Position numbers and translations under genes: made by a program
Notes under the pieces: model-generated
What the model was told of the DNA's origin: nothing
The model's input: only the letters and a program-made list of their open reading frames with translations
Databases searched by the model: none
From: Marinilabiliaceae bacterium
GTDB lineage: Bacteria > Bacteroidota > Bacteroidia > Bacteroidales > Marinilabiliaceae
NCBI GenBank assembly: GCA_016933045.1
Contig: JAFGBR010000050.1
Coordinates: 417,782 to 481,781, forward strand
Reading direction: 5' to 3'
DNA length: 64,000 nucleotides
In this document: piece by piece, positions 18,417 through 27,240 of the stretch
Position numbering within the stretch: position 1 is the stretch's first letter
Layout of the letters: every line of letters begins with the position of its first letter

Positions 18417-19697
18417 GTGTTTGATATTGATAGCTGGCAGGAAATAATAAATGCCATAAAAAAAAATAAACTTCGCAGCATAATGACTGCTTTTGGCGTT
18501 TTTTGGGCCATTTTTATGCTAGTTATTATGTACGGCTCAGGTAATGGTCTTAAAAACGGTATTACTGAGGGCATTAAAGACTTTGCCACCAACAGCGGTT
18601 TTATGTGGGCTGAAAAAACAACCAAACCCTTCGAAGGTTTCAAAAGAGGCCGATACTGGGAAATTACTAATAAAGATATTACTGAAATTAGCGACCAAAT
18701 TAAAGATATCGATGTGATATCTCCCAGACTAAATGGATGGAACCTGCAAAAGGGTGAAAATGTTGTACGAGGTATTCGTTCTGCTGCATTTAACGTTATG
18801 GGCGATTACCCTTCATATCGTAAAATAGATCCTTGCACAATGCCCTGGGGACGATACATAAATGATGAAGACATAAAATTTAAACGAAAAGTATGTATCA
18901 TTGGCGAAAAAGTTTACGAAGTTATGTTCGACAAAGATGAAGATCCTGTTGGCAAATACATTCGAGTAAATGGAGTTTATTTTATGGTTGTTGGTGTTTT
19001 TAAATCGAACAATCCTAACATCAACATTGGAACTAATAAAAAAGAGACTGTTTACCTGCCTTTTACATCAATGCAACAAACATTTAATTATGGCGATGAA
19101 GTACACTTTTTTGGCATTACAGCCAAACCGGGAATTAAAATGAACGATATTATTAATAAAATAAAACCCATTCTTCAGAAAAACCATAAACTAGCCCCCG
19201 ATGATGAAACTGCTATTGGTAAAGTTGATATTGAAAATGAAATAAAAGGAATGTTTTATACTTTCCTGGGTCTTGATATTGTCATATTTTTTGTTGGTAT
19301 ATTTACTCTTATTGCAGGTGCAATTGGTATTAGCAATATCATGTTAATAATAATTAAAGAAAGGACAAAAGAAATTGGTATTCAACGTGCAATTGGGGCA
19401 AAACCTTTAACAATTATAAGCCAAATACTTGCCGAATCGGTTTTCCTTACAACAATTGCCGGTTTTATTGGACTGGCTTTTGGAACAATGATTTTAAGCC
19501 TTGTAGACATGTTTATCGATAAAGCGCATGCCAATGCAACTGGCGATGAACCAACATTTTTTTTAAACCCCGAAATAGGTTTGCCTCTGGCTTTAACCGC
19601 CCTTAGCTTACTAATAATTGTTGGCCTGATTGCCGGACTAATACCTGCCTTAAAGGCTGTTAAAATAAAACCTATAGAAGCATTACGTCACGAATAA
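18417..19697 (+). CDS. MacB-type ABC permease (second copy)
   Basis: This 426-residue paralogue of the preceding permease has the same layout: TM1 (MTAFGVFWAIFMLVIMYGSG), a periplasmic MacB_PCD domain, three C-terminal helices, the coupling segment IKERTKEIGIQRAIGAKP and the tail KIKPIEALRHE. It starts at GTG; no ATG lies between this and the previous stop that would keep the conserved N-terminus. The two copies differ over much of the periplasmic domain. That fits an obligate heterodimer with one shared ATPase, as in several Bacteroidota MacB-like operons. It is 24 bases from the adaptor gene. Confidence 0.93.
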   Translation: MFDIDSWQEIINAIKKNKLRSIMTAFGVFWAIFMLVIMYGSGNGLKNGITEGIKDFATNSGFMWAEKTTKPFEGFKRGRYWEITNKDITEISDQIKDIDVISPRLNGWNLQKGENVVRGIRSAAFNVMGDYPSYRKIDPCTMPWGRYINDEDIKFKRKVCIIGEKVYEVMFDKDEDPVGKYIRVNGVYFMVVGVFKSNNPNINIGTNKKETVYLPFTSMQQTFNYGDEVHFFGITAKPGIKMNDIINKIKPILQKNHKLAPDDETAIGKVDIENEIKGMFYTFLGLDIVIFFVGIFTLIAGAIGISNIMLIIIKERTKEIGIQRAIGAKPLTIISQILAESVFLTTIAGFIGLAFGTMILSLVDMFIDKAHANATGDEPTFFLNPEIGLPLALTALSLLIIVGLIAGLIPALKAVKIKPIEALRHE

Positions 19698-19721
19698 AAA
19701 CAATTAACAAAACCCTTTACC

Positions 19722-20807
19722 ATGAAAAGATTCTTGAAAATATTACTGACAATCCTATTTATTGCACTACTTAGCTGGGTTGTATTTTACCTTTATAAAC
19801 AAAGCAAAAAAGACCCTATTATTTACGAAACTGAATCGCCCGAAATTAATAACATAATTAAAAAAACCGTTGCAACAGGTTCAGTTATACCTCGCAAAGA
19901 AATTCAAATAAAACCACAAGAATCAGGCATTATCACTGAAATATATGTTGAAGCGGGTGATATGGTTAAAAAAGGCGATTTGATAGCAAAAATTCAAATC
20001 ATACCCGAAATGATTCAGGTAAACAATGCCGAAACCAGCTTAAAAAAAGCAGAACTTCAATTTAAAAACGCCGAAATTGAATACGAAAGAAAAAAAGAAC
20101 TTTTTGATGGAAAAGTTATTCCTGAATCTGAATATTTAACCGATAAACTAAACTACGATAATGCTCGAGAAGATATGAATGCAGCCCGTAATAACCTCGA
20201 ATTAATAAAAGAAGGAGTTATAAAAAAAGCCGGTGCACAAACTAACACTCTAATTCGTTCAACTATTGATGGAATGATACTCGATGTACCCGTTGAAGAA
20301 GGTAATTCGGTAATAAAAAGTAACACTTTCAACGATGGTACTACTGTTGCTTTTATTGCCGATATGGGGAATATGATTTTCGAAGGAAAAGTAGATGAAA
20401 CAGAAGTTGGAAAAATTCAACAGGGAATGCAATTATTACTTACAATTGGGGCAATTGACAATACTAAATACGATGCCGAACTCGAATTCATATCTCCCAA
20501 GGGTGTTGAAGAAAACGGAGCAATACAATTCGAAATTAAAGCTGCTGTAAAACTTAAAGATAATCAGTTTATTCGAGCCGGTTATAGTGCTACTGCCGAT
20601 ATTGTTCTTGATCGTCGCGACAGTGTTTTAACAATTAAAGAAAAACTGATAGAATTCAAAAACGACTCTGCATTTGTTGAAATTCAAGGAGATAAACCTC
20701 AATCATTCCAGAAAAAAATTATTAAAACTGGTTTATCTGATGGAATTATTATTGAAATTCTCGAAGGTGTTGAAAAAGACGATAAAATTAAAGTCCCTAA
20801 AAAATAA
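19722..20807 (+). CDS. HlyD/MFP-family periplasmic adaptor
   Basis: This 361-residue membrane-fusion protein has an N-terminal anchor helix at residues 5-26. A lipoyl-like half-motif follows (IQIKPQESGIITEIYVEAGDMVKKGDLIAKI), then an alpha-helical hairpin at about 105-165 rich in Glu/Lys/Asn heptads. The second lipoyl half (ILDVPVEEGNSV) and beta-barrel and membrane-proximal domains from about 215 complete it. It bridges the ABC permeases with the TolC-like channel encoded immediately downstream. The gene order ATPase-permease-permease-adaptor-channel is a complete tripartite exporter. The hairpin is short compared with AcrA, as usual for MacA-type adaptors. Confidence 0.93.
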   Translation: MKRFLKILLTILFIALLSWVVFYLYKQSKKDPIIYETESPEINNIIKKTVATGSVIPRKEIQIKPQESGIITEIYVEAGDMVKKGDLIAKIQIIPEMIQVNNAETSLKKAELQFKNAEIEYERKKELFDGKVIPESEYLTDKLNYDNAREDMNAARNNLELIKEGVIKKAGAQTNTLIRSTIDGMILDVPVEEGNSVIKSNTFNDGTTVAFIADMGNMIFEGKVDETEVGKIQQGMQLLLTIGAIDNTKYDAELEFISPKGVEENGAIQFEIKAAVKLKDNQFIRAGYSATADIVLDRRDSVLTIKEKLIEFKNDSAFVEIQGDKPQSFQKKIIKTGLSDGIIIEILEGVEKDDKIKVPKK

Positions 20808-20852
20808 TAAAGGTTCATTAATAATAAATCAAGTACATTAATTAATAAACAA

Positions 20853-22196
20853 ATGCAAATAATAATGATTTATAAATATTTTACGGCATTGTTAATTCTA
20901 TCTGGCTTTATATATCAAAATCTTGAAGCACAGGAAAAATGGACATTACAAAAATGTATTGAATATGCACATTCAAATAATATTTCCATTAAACGACAAA
21001 AATTAAACACCCAATATTCACAAAATGAACTTAATAAAGCAAAGTTGTCATTACTCCCTGGGGTAAATGCTCAATCGTCGTATACAGTTAATTTCGGAAG
21101 AAATGAAATAACAATTGATTCACTTACCTATATTAGAGAATTAACTACACATCGCATGGATATTGGCGCAAGAGCAACATTACCTCTATTTGAAGGATTT
21201 TCGCGAGAAAACACTATCCGGAAAAACAAATACGATTTACTCTCAGCAAATGAAATTGTTCAAAAAACTAAAAATGACATTTCATTACAAATCGCTGCAT
21301 ATTATATGCAAATATTATTTGATAAAGAACTTTTAAATATTGCTATCGAACAACAAGAACTTACCAAACTACAAACCGAAAAAACAAAAAAATTGGTCGA
21401 TGCCGGAAGTCTTGCTATGGGGAGTTATCTCGAAATAAAATCGCAATTAACAAAAGAAGCATTAAGTGTTACACAACAAGAAAACAACCTCATGATTTCA
21501 AAATTAAACCTTGCTCAACTTTTAGATCTTGAAGATGTTATTTCTTTTGACATTGTAACACCCGATATTAATGTGATTATAAAGCAAAAAAAAGTAAATC
21601 CCGATTCAATTTATAATATAGCTATTACTACATTGCCTCAAATTAAAAGCTCGGAACATAATTTAATAAGTGCCGAATATCAATTGAAAACAACAAAAGG
21701 AGCATTATACCCATCATTATCTCTAATTGCAGGTATATCTTCATGGGATGAAAACACTAGTTTTAGTGGATTAGATTTTTCGAAAAATTTAAGTAACAAT
21801 CGACGTAGTTATGTTGGAGCAACCCTTAGCATTCCTATTTTTAATGGCCTTAGTGCTCAACTTAATGTAAAAAACGCACAGCTTTCGGTTAATGATGCAG
21901 CATATAAACTACAAGAAGAAAAATTACTTTTGAAAAAAGAAATTCAACAAGCTTATGCCGATGCTTTGGCTGCTTATAAAAAATATATTTCAAGTAATGA
22001 GGCGGTTAAATCATACGAAGAATCTTTTCGTTATACCGAAAAAAAATTTAGTGTAGGACTAGTTACATCTATCGAATACAATACTGCAAAAAACGATTTT
22101 ACTAAAGCTCAGTCCGATTTGCTTCAATCGAAATACGAGTATATTTTAAGAAATAAAATTCTTGATTTTTATAAAGGCATTCCAATTTCTCTTTAA
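20853..22196 (+). CDS. TolC-family outer-membrane efflux channel
   Basis: This 447-residue outer-membrane efflux protein has a signal peptide (about 1-26, ending LEAQ). Two tandem OEP repeats follow, each with long amphipathic helices. The first starts WTLQKCIEYAHSNNISIKRQ; the second half begins near residue 255 (LPQIKSSEHNLISAEYQLK). Conserved segments include LSIPIFNGLSAQLNVKNAQ and the late SYEESFRYTEKKFSVGLVTSIEYNTAKNDF stretch, here split around 392-421. It forms a trimeric channel-tunnel for the exporter encoded upstream. The first Met gives MQIIMIYKYF; the Met at residue 5 is an equally good start. Last gene of the operon; the MFS gene is convergent. Confidence 0.94.
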   Translation: MQIIMIYKYFTALLILSGFIYQNLEAQEKWTLQKCIEYAHSNNISIKRQKLNTQYSQNELNKAKLSLLPGVNAQSSYTVNFGRNEITIDSLTYIRELTTHRMDIGARATLPLFEGFSRENTIRKNKYDLLSANEIVQKTKNDISLQIAAYYMQILFDKELLNIAIEQQELTKLQTEKTKKLVDAGSLAMGSYLEIKSQLTKEALSVTQQENNLMISKLNLAQLLDLEDVISFDIVTPDINVIIKQKKVNPDSIYNIAITTLPQIKSSEHNLISAEYQLKTTKGALYPSLSLIAGISSWDENTSFSGLDFSKNLSNNRRSYVGATLSIPIFNGLSAQLNVKNAQLSVNDAAYKLQEEKLLLKKEIQQAYADALAAYKKYISSNEAVKSYEESFRYTEKKFSVGLVTSIEYNTAKNDFTKAQSDLLQSKYEYILRNKILDFYKGIPISL

Positions 22197-22290
22197 ATAT
22201 TTATTTATTGATATAATAATTGCGATTTTAATAAATATTCAAATTAATGACATAATAATCGATTAAAAAATAATTAAAATCACAAACCGT

Positions 22291-22305
22291 ATATTAGTCT
22301 AATAT
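22291..22305. repeat. Short perfect inverted repeat at a convergent junction
   Basis: ATATTAG and CTAATAT, separated by one T, abut the stop codon of the convergent MFS gene, about 95 bases after the tolC-like gene. No GC-rich stem and only a short T-run are present, so a terminator role is weakly supported. Confidence 0.25.
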
Positions 22306-23463
22306 TTAACCATTTGCAACAGCCTTTTTCTTTTTATTTACCAAATAAAAATAAGTTAATGCAAAAACCAAACAAAGAAAATTAACCGCTAAAAATATCT
22401 TCATTACACCTACCATACCTGTTCCATCAATCATTGGCCCAATAATTAAGTTTCCTGTTGTTTGACCAATTCCTATATAAGTAGTCCACATAATCGATTG
22501 CGATGTCGCTTCTCTACCTGCTGGAATCAATTTTGCAAGGTATGCTACAGCTCCAACAAAAAAGAATGATAGTGAAATACCTTGCAAAGCCCCAACTGCC
22601 AATCCTAAATAAATATTTGGAACAAAACCGTATAATAACATCCGAATAACCATCGCTGCCATTGCTATCCCAATAACTGTGCTCGATCCCATTCTAATTA
22701 AAATACGATTACCTAATAAAAAAAATGGAACTTCACTAAAAGCCATTATTGCATAAGCATAACCAATAATATCGTTACCTCCACCTAACTCTTTAAAATA
22801 AAGATTCAGATATGAGTTCACTGGTGAACAGGCTACTCCATATAATGTCATCAAAACAATAAATCCCAATAATATTTTATTTGACACAAAATATTTAAAA
22901 CTAATTGACTTAAAATTTGGCTTATAAATTTTCTTGCGCTTAAAAACTATCAAAAACGGAATAACAGCAACAAATAAAATTGCTGAGGCAACAAACAGAT
23001 AATTTAACGAAACAAATTTAAAGGCATAACCACCCACAATAGAAGCAACTGACCATCCCAATGACCCCCACATTCGAAGTCCTCCATACGATTGTTTTTT
23101 ATCAGCATCAGCAACCTGTATGGCCAATGCATCGGTAAGTGGACCTAAAGGATGATAAAAAAAGGTTAACAGTGGAATGAAAAAAAGCAAAATCCAAAAA
23201 GAAAGTATTTCGCCAAGAAAGAAAACACATACTGCCGAACCAATTACCAACCAAACCATCGTAGGTCGTATTCCTTTCCTATCGGCAACAATACCCCATA
23301 ATGGAACAAACACAAATAGTGTTGCCAGCATAATAGCATTTAACACTCCAATCTCCGATCCGGTAAAGCCTTTATTTTCAAGGAAAACGTTATAAAAAAC
23401 CCTCCATACAGCAAATGCCATGTAAACGATTAAATATATCCATTTAATCTTGGTTGCATTCAT
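22306..23463 (-). CDS. MFS transporter, MFS_1-like (HcaT/NupG/LacY-type)
   Basis: This 385-residue protein has 12 predicted membrane helices in two halves. The MFS loop 2-3 motif appears as GIVADRKGIRPTM (about residues 59-71). The early segment WRVFYNVFLENKGFTGSEIGVL is typical of the MFS_1-like/3-phenylpropionate-nucleoside symporter group. The conserved YGGLRMWGSLGWSVASIVGG stretch, here about residues 125-144, is also diagnostic of that group. It is likely a proton-coupled importer of a small organic substrate such as a nucleoside, sugar or aromatic acid. Context gives no clue: it is followed on the same strand by unrelated lipoprotein and propeller genes and is itself convergent with the export operon. 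Confidence 0.88.
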   Translation of the reverse strand: MNATKIKWIYLIVYMAFAVWRVFYNVFLENKGFTGSEIGVLNAIMLATLFVFVPLWGIVADRKGIRPTMVWLVIGSAVCVFFLGEILSFWILLFFIPLLTFFYHPLGPLTDALAIQVADADKKQSYGGLRMWGSLGWSVASIVGGYAFKFVSLNYLFVASAILFVAVIPFLIVFKRKKIYKPNFKSISFKYFVSNKILLGFIVLMTLYGVACSPVNSYLNLYFKELGGGNDIIGYAYAIMAFSEVPFFLLGNRILIRMGSSTVIGIAMAAMVIRMLLYGFVPNIYLGLAVGALQGISLSFFFVGAVAYLAKLIPAGREATSQSIMWTTYIGIGQTTGNLIIGPMIDGTGMVGVMKIFLAVNFLCLVFALTYFYLVNKKKKAVANG

Positions 23464-23501
23464 AAGTAATAAAATTTGATAATCACGATTTTGAAATAAA
23501 A

Positions 23502-24407
23502 CTATTCAGAATCAATATCCTGAAAATTCTTGTTTTCATCTCTCTCGCGAATCGAAGTGTTAAAAGTAAGATATGCCATAACTGGATAATGATTGGAAAT
23601 AAAAATATCTTTCCTTTTTATTTTATAATTATTATACTTCTCAACATTCAAATAACCATTTACAAAAATATAATCCTCAACTAAATTTGTTTCATCATTA
23701 TACCCGTTATAAGTTACAATCATTCTTTCATTTTTTATTATGGCTATTTTTTCTGAATCCCATAACGAAACATAATTTTTATAACCCGATGTTATTATTC
23801 TATATGGTTTACTTTCTGGTGTATCTGATAAAGAACATGTAATTATTACAGGTGCCTCACCAACAATGGTATTAATTTTTTTTACTAATAATTTTGCACT
23901 TTCGTTTCGCGCTTTTTGAGCATCAGAACTAAACAAAGTATTAAAAACATAAAAAATATGACCCGTCTCTTTATTCTTCAACTGTACCCATGTTACAGCT
24001 GACGAAATATCCGATCCCCATCCCTTACTCCCCAAAATATCGGGATTTTCCGACAACCAAAATTGCGACCATGATATAAGATCAAATTTTTCTTTCACAA
24101 AAAAAACTGGATTAAAAATTGTAGGATTAAAATCCGAATTATTTGCATCTCCTATATATTTATAATCATGAAGATCATAACTCAAAGCCACAAGTTGGTT
24201 TTTATCTATATCCTGAAACCCTATTATATCTGGCTTTTTTTGTTTTAATAATGTATTAAGTATAGGTTTACGGTTTTCCCACGAGTTAATACCTTCCAAA
24301 TTATCACGTTTCTTAATATAAAATGACATTACAGAAACATCATTTTCAGTATTTAAACATCCAACAAAAAAAATAATACTTAATAATATAATAAGATAGT
24401 ATTTCAT
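23502..24407 (-). CDS. EEP-fold lipoprotein, probably catalytically dead
   Basis: This 301-residue protein has a lipoprotein signal (hydrophobic run then FFVGC, Cys17). The rest follows the endonuclease/exonuclease/phosphatase fold typical of Bacteroidota EEP proteins: NSWENRKPIL, KPDIIGFQDI, WLSENPDILGSKGW, TWVQLKN, EDYIFVNG, NHYPVMAYL. The catalytic positions are largely replaced. The metal Asn of MSFN is Tyr30, and the Glu of QE is Asp66. The NTHLDH motif reads NTLFSS (156-161), GDFN reads CSLS (191-194), and the Asp of SDH is Asn272. Asp245 and His273 remain. I infer a surface or periplasmic binding protein that kept the fold but lost nuclease/phosphatase chemistry. Its gene follows the large propeller-protein gene by 32 bases. 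Confidence 0.8.
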   Translation of the reverse strand: MKYYLIILLSIIFFVGCLNTENDVSVMSFYIKKRDNLEGINSWENRKPILNTLLKQKKPDIIGFQDIDKNQLVALSYDLHDYKYIGDANNSDFNPTIFNPVFFVKEKFDLISWSQFWLSENPDILGSKGWGSDISSAVTWVQLKNKETGHIFYVFNTLFSSDAQKARNESAKLLVKKINTIVGEAPVIITCSLSDTPESKPYRIITSGYKNYVSLWDSEKIAIIKNERMIVTYNGYNDETNLVEDYIFVNGYLNVEKYNNYKIKRKDIFISNHYPVMAYLTFNTSIRERDENKNFQDIDSE

Positions 24408-24439
24408 CTAAACAAAATTGCTTATATTAAAACTAATAA

Positions 24440-27088
24440 CTATTTAACCTCATACTTATACAAAAAACCTCCAATACCTCCAACAATTAAATTAAATTTC
24501 GTTTCCTCGCTCGATAAAAATCCAATACTGTATCTCGAGGTACCAACTAAAGGAAAGCCTTTATATTCTGTTCCATCAGAATTATAAAGATGAATGTTAT
24601 TAATATTATCTACAATACCAATTTTATAATTGTTATACGAAAACTGATAAATATCTGTCGATTCTACAATTTCATTTGCTAAATTCTTTTCCCATAATAC
24701 TCTATTATATATATCACTAACTCGTATCCTATTTTTATCTGAAAAAACATATATATTTTTCCCAGTATTTAATGGCTTAAATGAACATCTGTCAACTTTA
24801 AAATCTGATGGATAAATTTCAATTATTCCCTCTGTAATATTCATTAAAGCTATATCTCCTTTATCAGTCATCGATACATATTTTAATGCATTACTGCTAC
24901 TTTTATACTCATAAAGTGGAGTATTAATGTCTTGTTTAAAATCCGATTTTAAAAATACCCGCTCTTTCCCTCTTCTGTTTAATATATAATGTCTTACCAA
25001 ATCTGTAACAATAATGTAATCTTTCCCATTAACACGTCCATGAATAATTGGTTGATGTACTAATTTATCAGTTCCCTTAAATCTCCAATCGGGTAAAATA
25101 TTACCTTTTTTATCCATTACTATTACTGATCGATCTTCACATGCCATAAAAAACCTATAATCAAGGTTCTTATCATAATCAAAAACCGAAACTGAATTAG
25201 TTGCTGTTGATGCTAATTGTATTGGAAATTTATCAACATAATTGCCATTCCTGTCGATAACATATATTCTGCTTTTAGTATTAAATACAAATTGCAGCTT
25301 CTGATTTTTATAATAATCTATTTGCTCAATCACCCCCATAACTTTCTCACCAATAGGCTTTTTCCACAATATTATTCCGGCATTATTTATTAAATACAAA
25401 TTGTTTTTCGCATCTTGCACTAGTATCTCTTTCTCTTGAGTATAATGATTAACTACAAAAACAGGCTTACTGGTTACTATAGTATCTAATTTACTTTCCC
25501 ATATTGTCTTTGGACCATCTTCCCTATTAGGTGTATAATATAAATATCCATTAATATATGCTTGATCCTTTATCCGCGATAATTGAATACCTAATCCAAA
25601 AAACTGATCAAGTAATTCTTTGTTTACTTTTAATTTCTCAACCACTGATTCTTTAATTATATCCTCCAATACATAAGGTAAATAACCTGGTGATATATGT
25701 ATAAAGTAATTTTCAGTATTTGAAAAATTTTTCAAGTAATTCTTATATATTTCCCTATTTAATAATGTCTTTTTTAACAAATTATCATACAATAATCTTG
25801 ATAATGATTTAATTGAATTCGAAAAAAATAGATAATCATTATTAAATGCAAAAAACTTATCAGGCGTTTTTTTTATTAATCCCGATAAATATTTCGACAA
25901 TTCTTCATTTGCAAATCCTTCATATATAGGTATACTAATCTCGTTATCAGGAGTAAAATAGGCTACTGGTTTCATTTCACCTGTATTCATTCCAAGTAAT
26001 TTTTCAATTGACGAAAAAGTAGTTGATTTTCCTTTAATTTTCATAATTAAATACTTGTCAACATCTTCTCTTCCTTTCGAATTAACAATTGCAAATTCAC
26101 TTTCAATATTTTCAATAAGCGGTTTTAAATTGTCTTTATTTATATTTTTTTTATTTATGGAATCTAAATGATTATTGCTGTTTACATTAAACGATTGGTA
26201 ATAACAGGTATTAAAAGGAAACACTTCATTAATCTCTGTTTCTGAAGCTGAATAACTATTAAACATTGATGATATAAGTGTTGAATCATTTTTTAAATTC
26301 AAAAACCCTATAAATGAAACACCATCATCTGTTTTATTCAAATCTAATCCAACCCATGCGTCAGCATTACTAAACAATTGTAAATCACAATCAAAATCTG
26401 CTAATCCTTCATGCAAATCATTAAAACAATTACTCTTCAAAAACAAATTTACCAGTGCCTGTTCATTTATTGTTTTTCGCAATTGAATAATTTCATTATT
26501 ACACAACAAGTTATCCTCATTTTCGTATTGTGTCAATGCTTTATCAACAGCTTTAGATGATGCACTTACAATCAAAATACCATCCTTTTCTCCTAAATAT
26601 AAAGGACAATTCATACCATAAATTATAATTTTATTAAGTGACAACTTTTTAAATTTTACATTGTTTATGTTCGGTATTTTTTCTTTTAATAATTTAAAAA
26701 AATTGCTTTCATTTAATCTGTTTTCAAAAGTAAAGTATAATGTAGTACACAATGTATCATCTATTTGCTCAAATGATATTGCCATTGGCGATTCAAACAA
26801 AATCCTCTTTAAACCTGAATAAATACTATCCATATTAAAAAAAGACACAATGGTTGTATCAATAAACAAAAACGCTGTTAAATCATTAACAATATCTCTG
26901 TTCGATTTAAAAGTTTTTGATAATTTTAATGGATCATTTATAACTAAAAAGCCCGTAGAACTAATAGGTATAGCTTTATAAAACGACTCTCTTTCGTATT
27001 GCTTTAATTTCTTTAACCGAAATAAAGTAAAAATAACAGCACTGAGCGATGCAAATATTATTATGGCAACCACCGCTTTTTTATACAT
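24440..27088 (-). CDS. Large exported protein: DUF3352-like N-terminus plus beta-propeller
   Basis: This 882-residue protein is of unknown function. An N-terminal membrane anchor or uncleaved signal (residues 4-24) precedes a region of about 500 residues. That region resembles DUF3352-type proteins in its repeated FLVINDP / AISFEQ / LIVSASSKAVDKAL segments. The remainder (about 530-882) has repeating units such as NNLYLINNAGIILWKK, SRIYVIDRNGNYVDKFP, RSVIVMDKKGNILPDW and HLYNSDGTEYKGFP. These are PQQ/WD-like beta-propeller blades. The gene lies directly downstream of a PorZ-like gene on the same strand (152-base gap). A role in the envelope or in type IX secretion is possible but only contextual. 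AT content is high and no signature enzyme motif is visible. Confidence 0.7.
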   Translation of the reverse strand: MYKKAVVAIIIFASLSAVIFTLFRLKKLKQYERESFYKAIPISSTGFLVINDPLKLSKTFKSNRDIVNDLTAFLFIDTTIVSFFNMDSIYSGLKRILFESPMAISFEQIDDTLCTTLYFTFENRLNESNFFKLLKEKIPNINNVKFKKLSLNKIIIYGMNCPLYLGEKDGILIVSASSKAVDKALTQYENEDNLLCNNEIIQLRKTINEQALVNLFLKSNCFNDLHEGLADFDCDLQLFSNADAWVGLDLNKTDDGVSFIGFLNLKNDSTLISSMFNSYSASETEINEVFPFNTCYYQSFNVNSNNHLDSINKKNINKDNLKPLIENIESEFAIVNSKGREDVDKYLIMKIKGKSTTFSSIEKLLGMNTGEMKPVAYFTPDNEISIPIYEGFANEELSKYLSGLIKKTPDKFFAFNNDYLFFSNSIKSLSRLLYDNLLKKTLLNREIYKNYLKNFSNTENYFIHISPGYLPYVLEDIIKESVVEKLKVNKELLDQFFGLGIQLSRIKDQAYINGYLYYTPNREDGPKTIWESKLDTIVTSKPVFVVNHYTQEKEILVQDAKNNLYLINNAGIILWKKPIGEKVMGVIEQIDYYKNQKLQFVFNTKSRIYVIDRNGNYVDKFPIQLASTATNSVSVFDYDKNLDYRFFMACEDRSVIVMDKKGNILPDWRFKGTDKLVHQPIIHGRVNGKDYIIVTDLVRHYILNRRGKERVFLKSDFKQDINTPLYEYKSSSNALKYVSMTDKGDIALMNITEGIIEIYPSDFKVDRCSFKPLNTGKNIYVFSDKNRIRVSDIYNRVLWEKNLANEIVESTDIYQFSYNNYKIGIVDNINNIHLYNSDGTEYKGFPLVGTSRYSIGFLSSEETKFNLIVGGIGGFLYKYEVK

Positions 27089-27240
27089 ATCAATTAGTTG
27101 TTGTTTTATACAAAACTAACTACCATTGCAATACATACCAAATATATTTTATCTGTTTATAATATTGTTTTTATCAGTCAGATATATCATACATATCAGT
27201 ATTATCAATTTTGTATGTTACAAATATTATTAATTCAAAC

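Noticed and set aside
17135..19697. Two permeases as a recent duplication or assembly artefact
   Set aside because: They are clearly diverged along the whole periplasmic domain and both frames are intact, as expected for a heterodimeric exporter.
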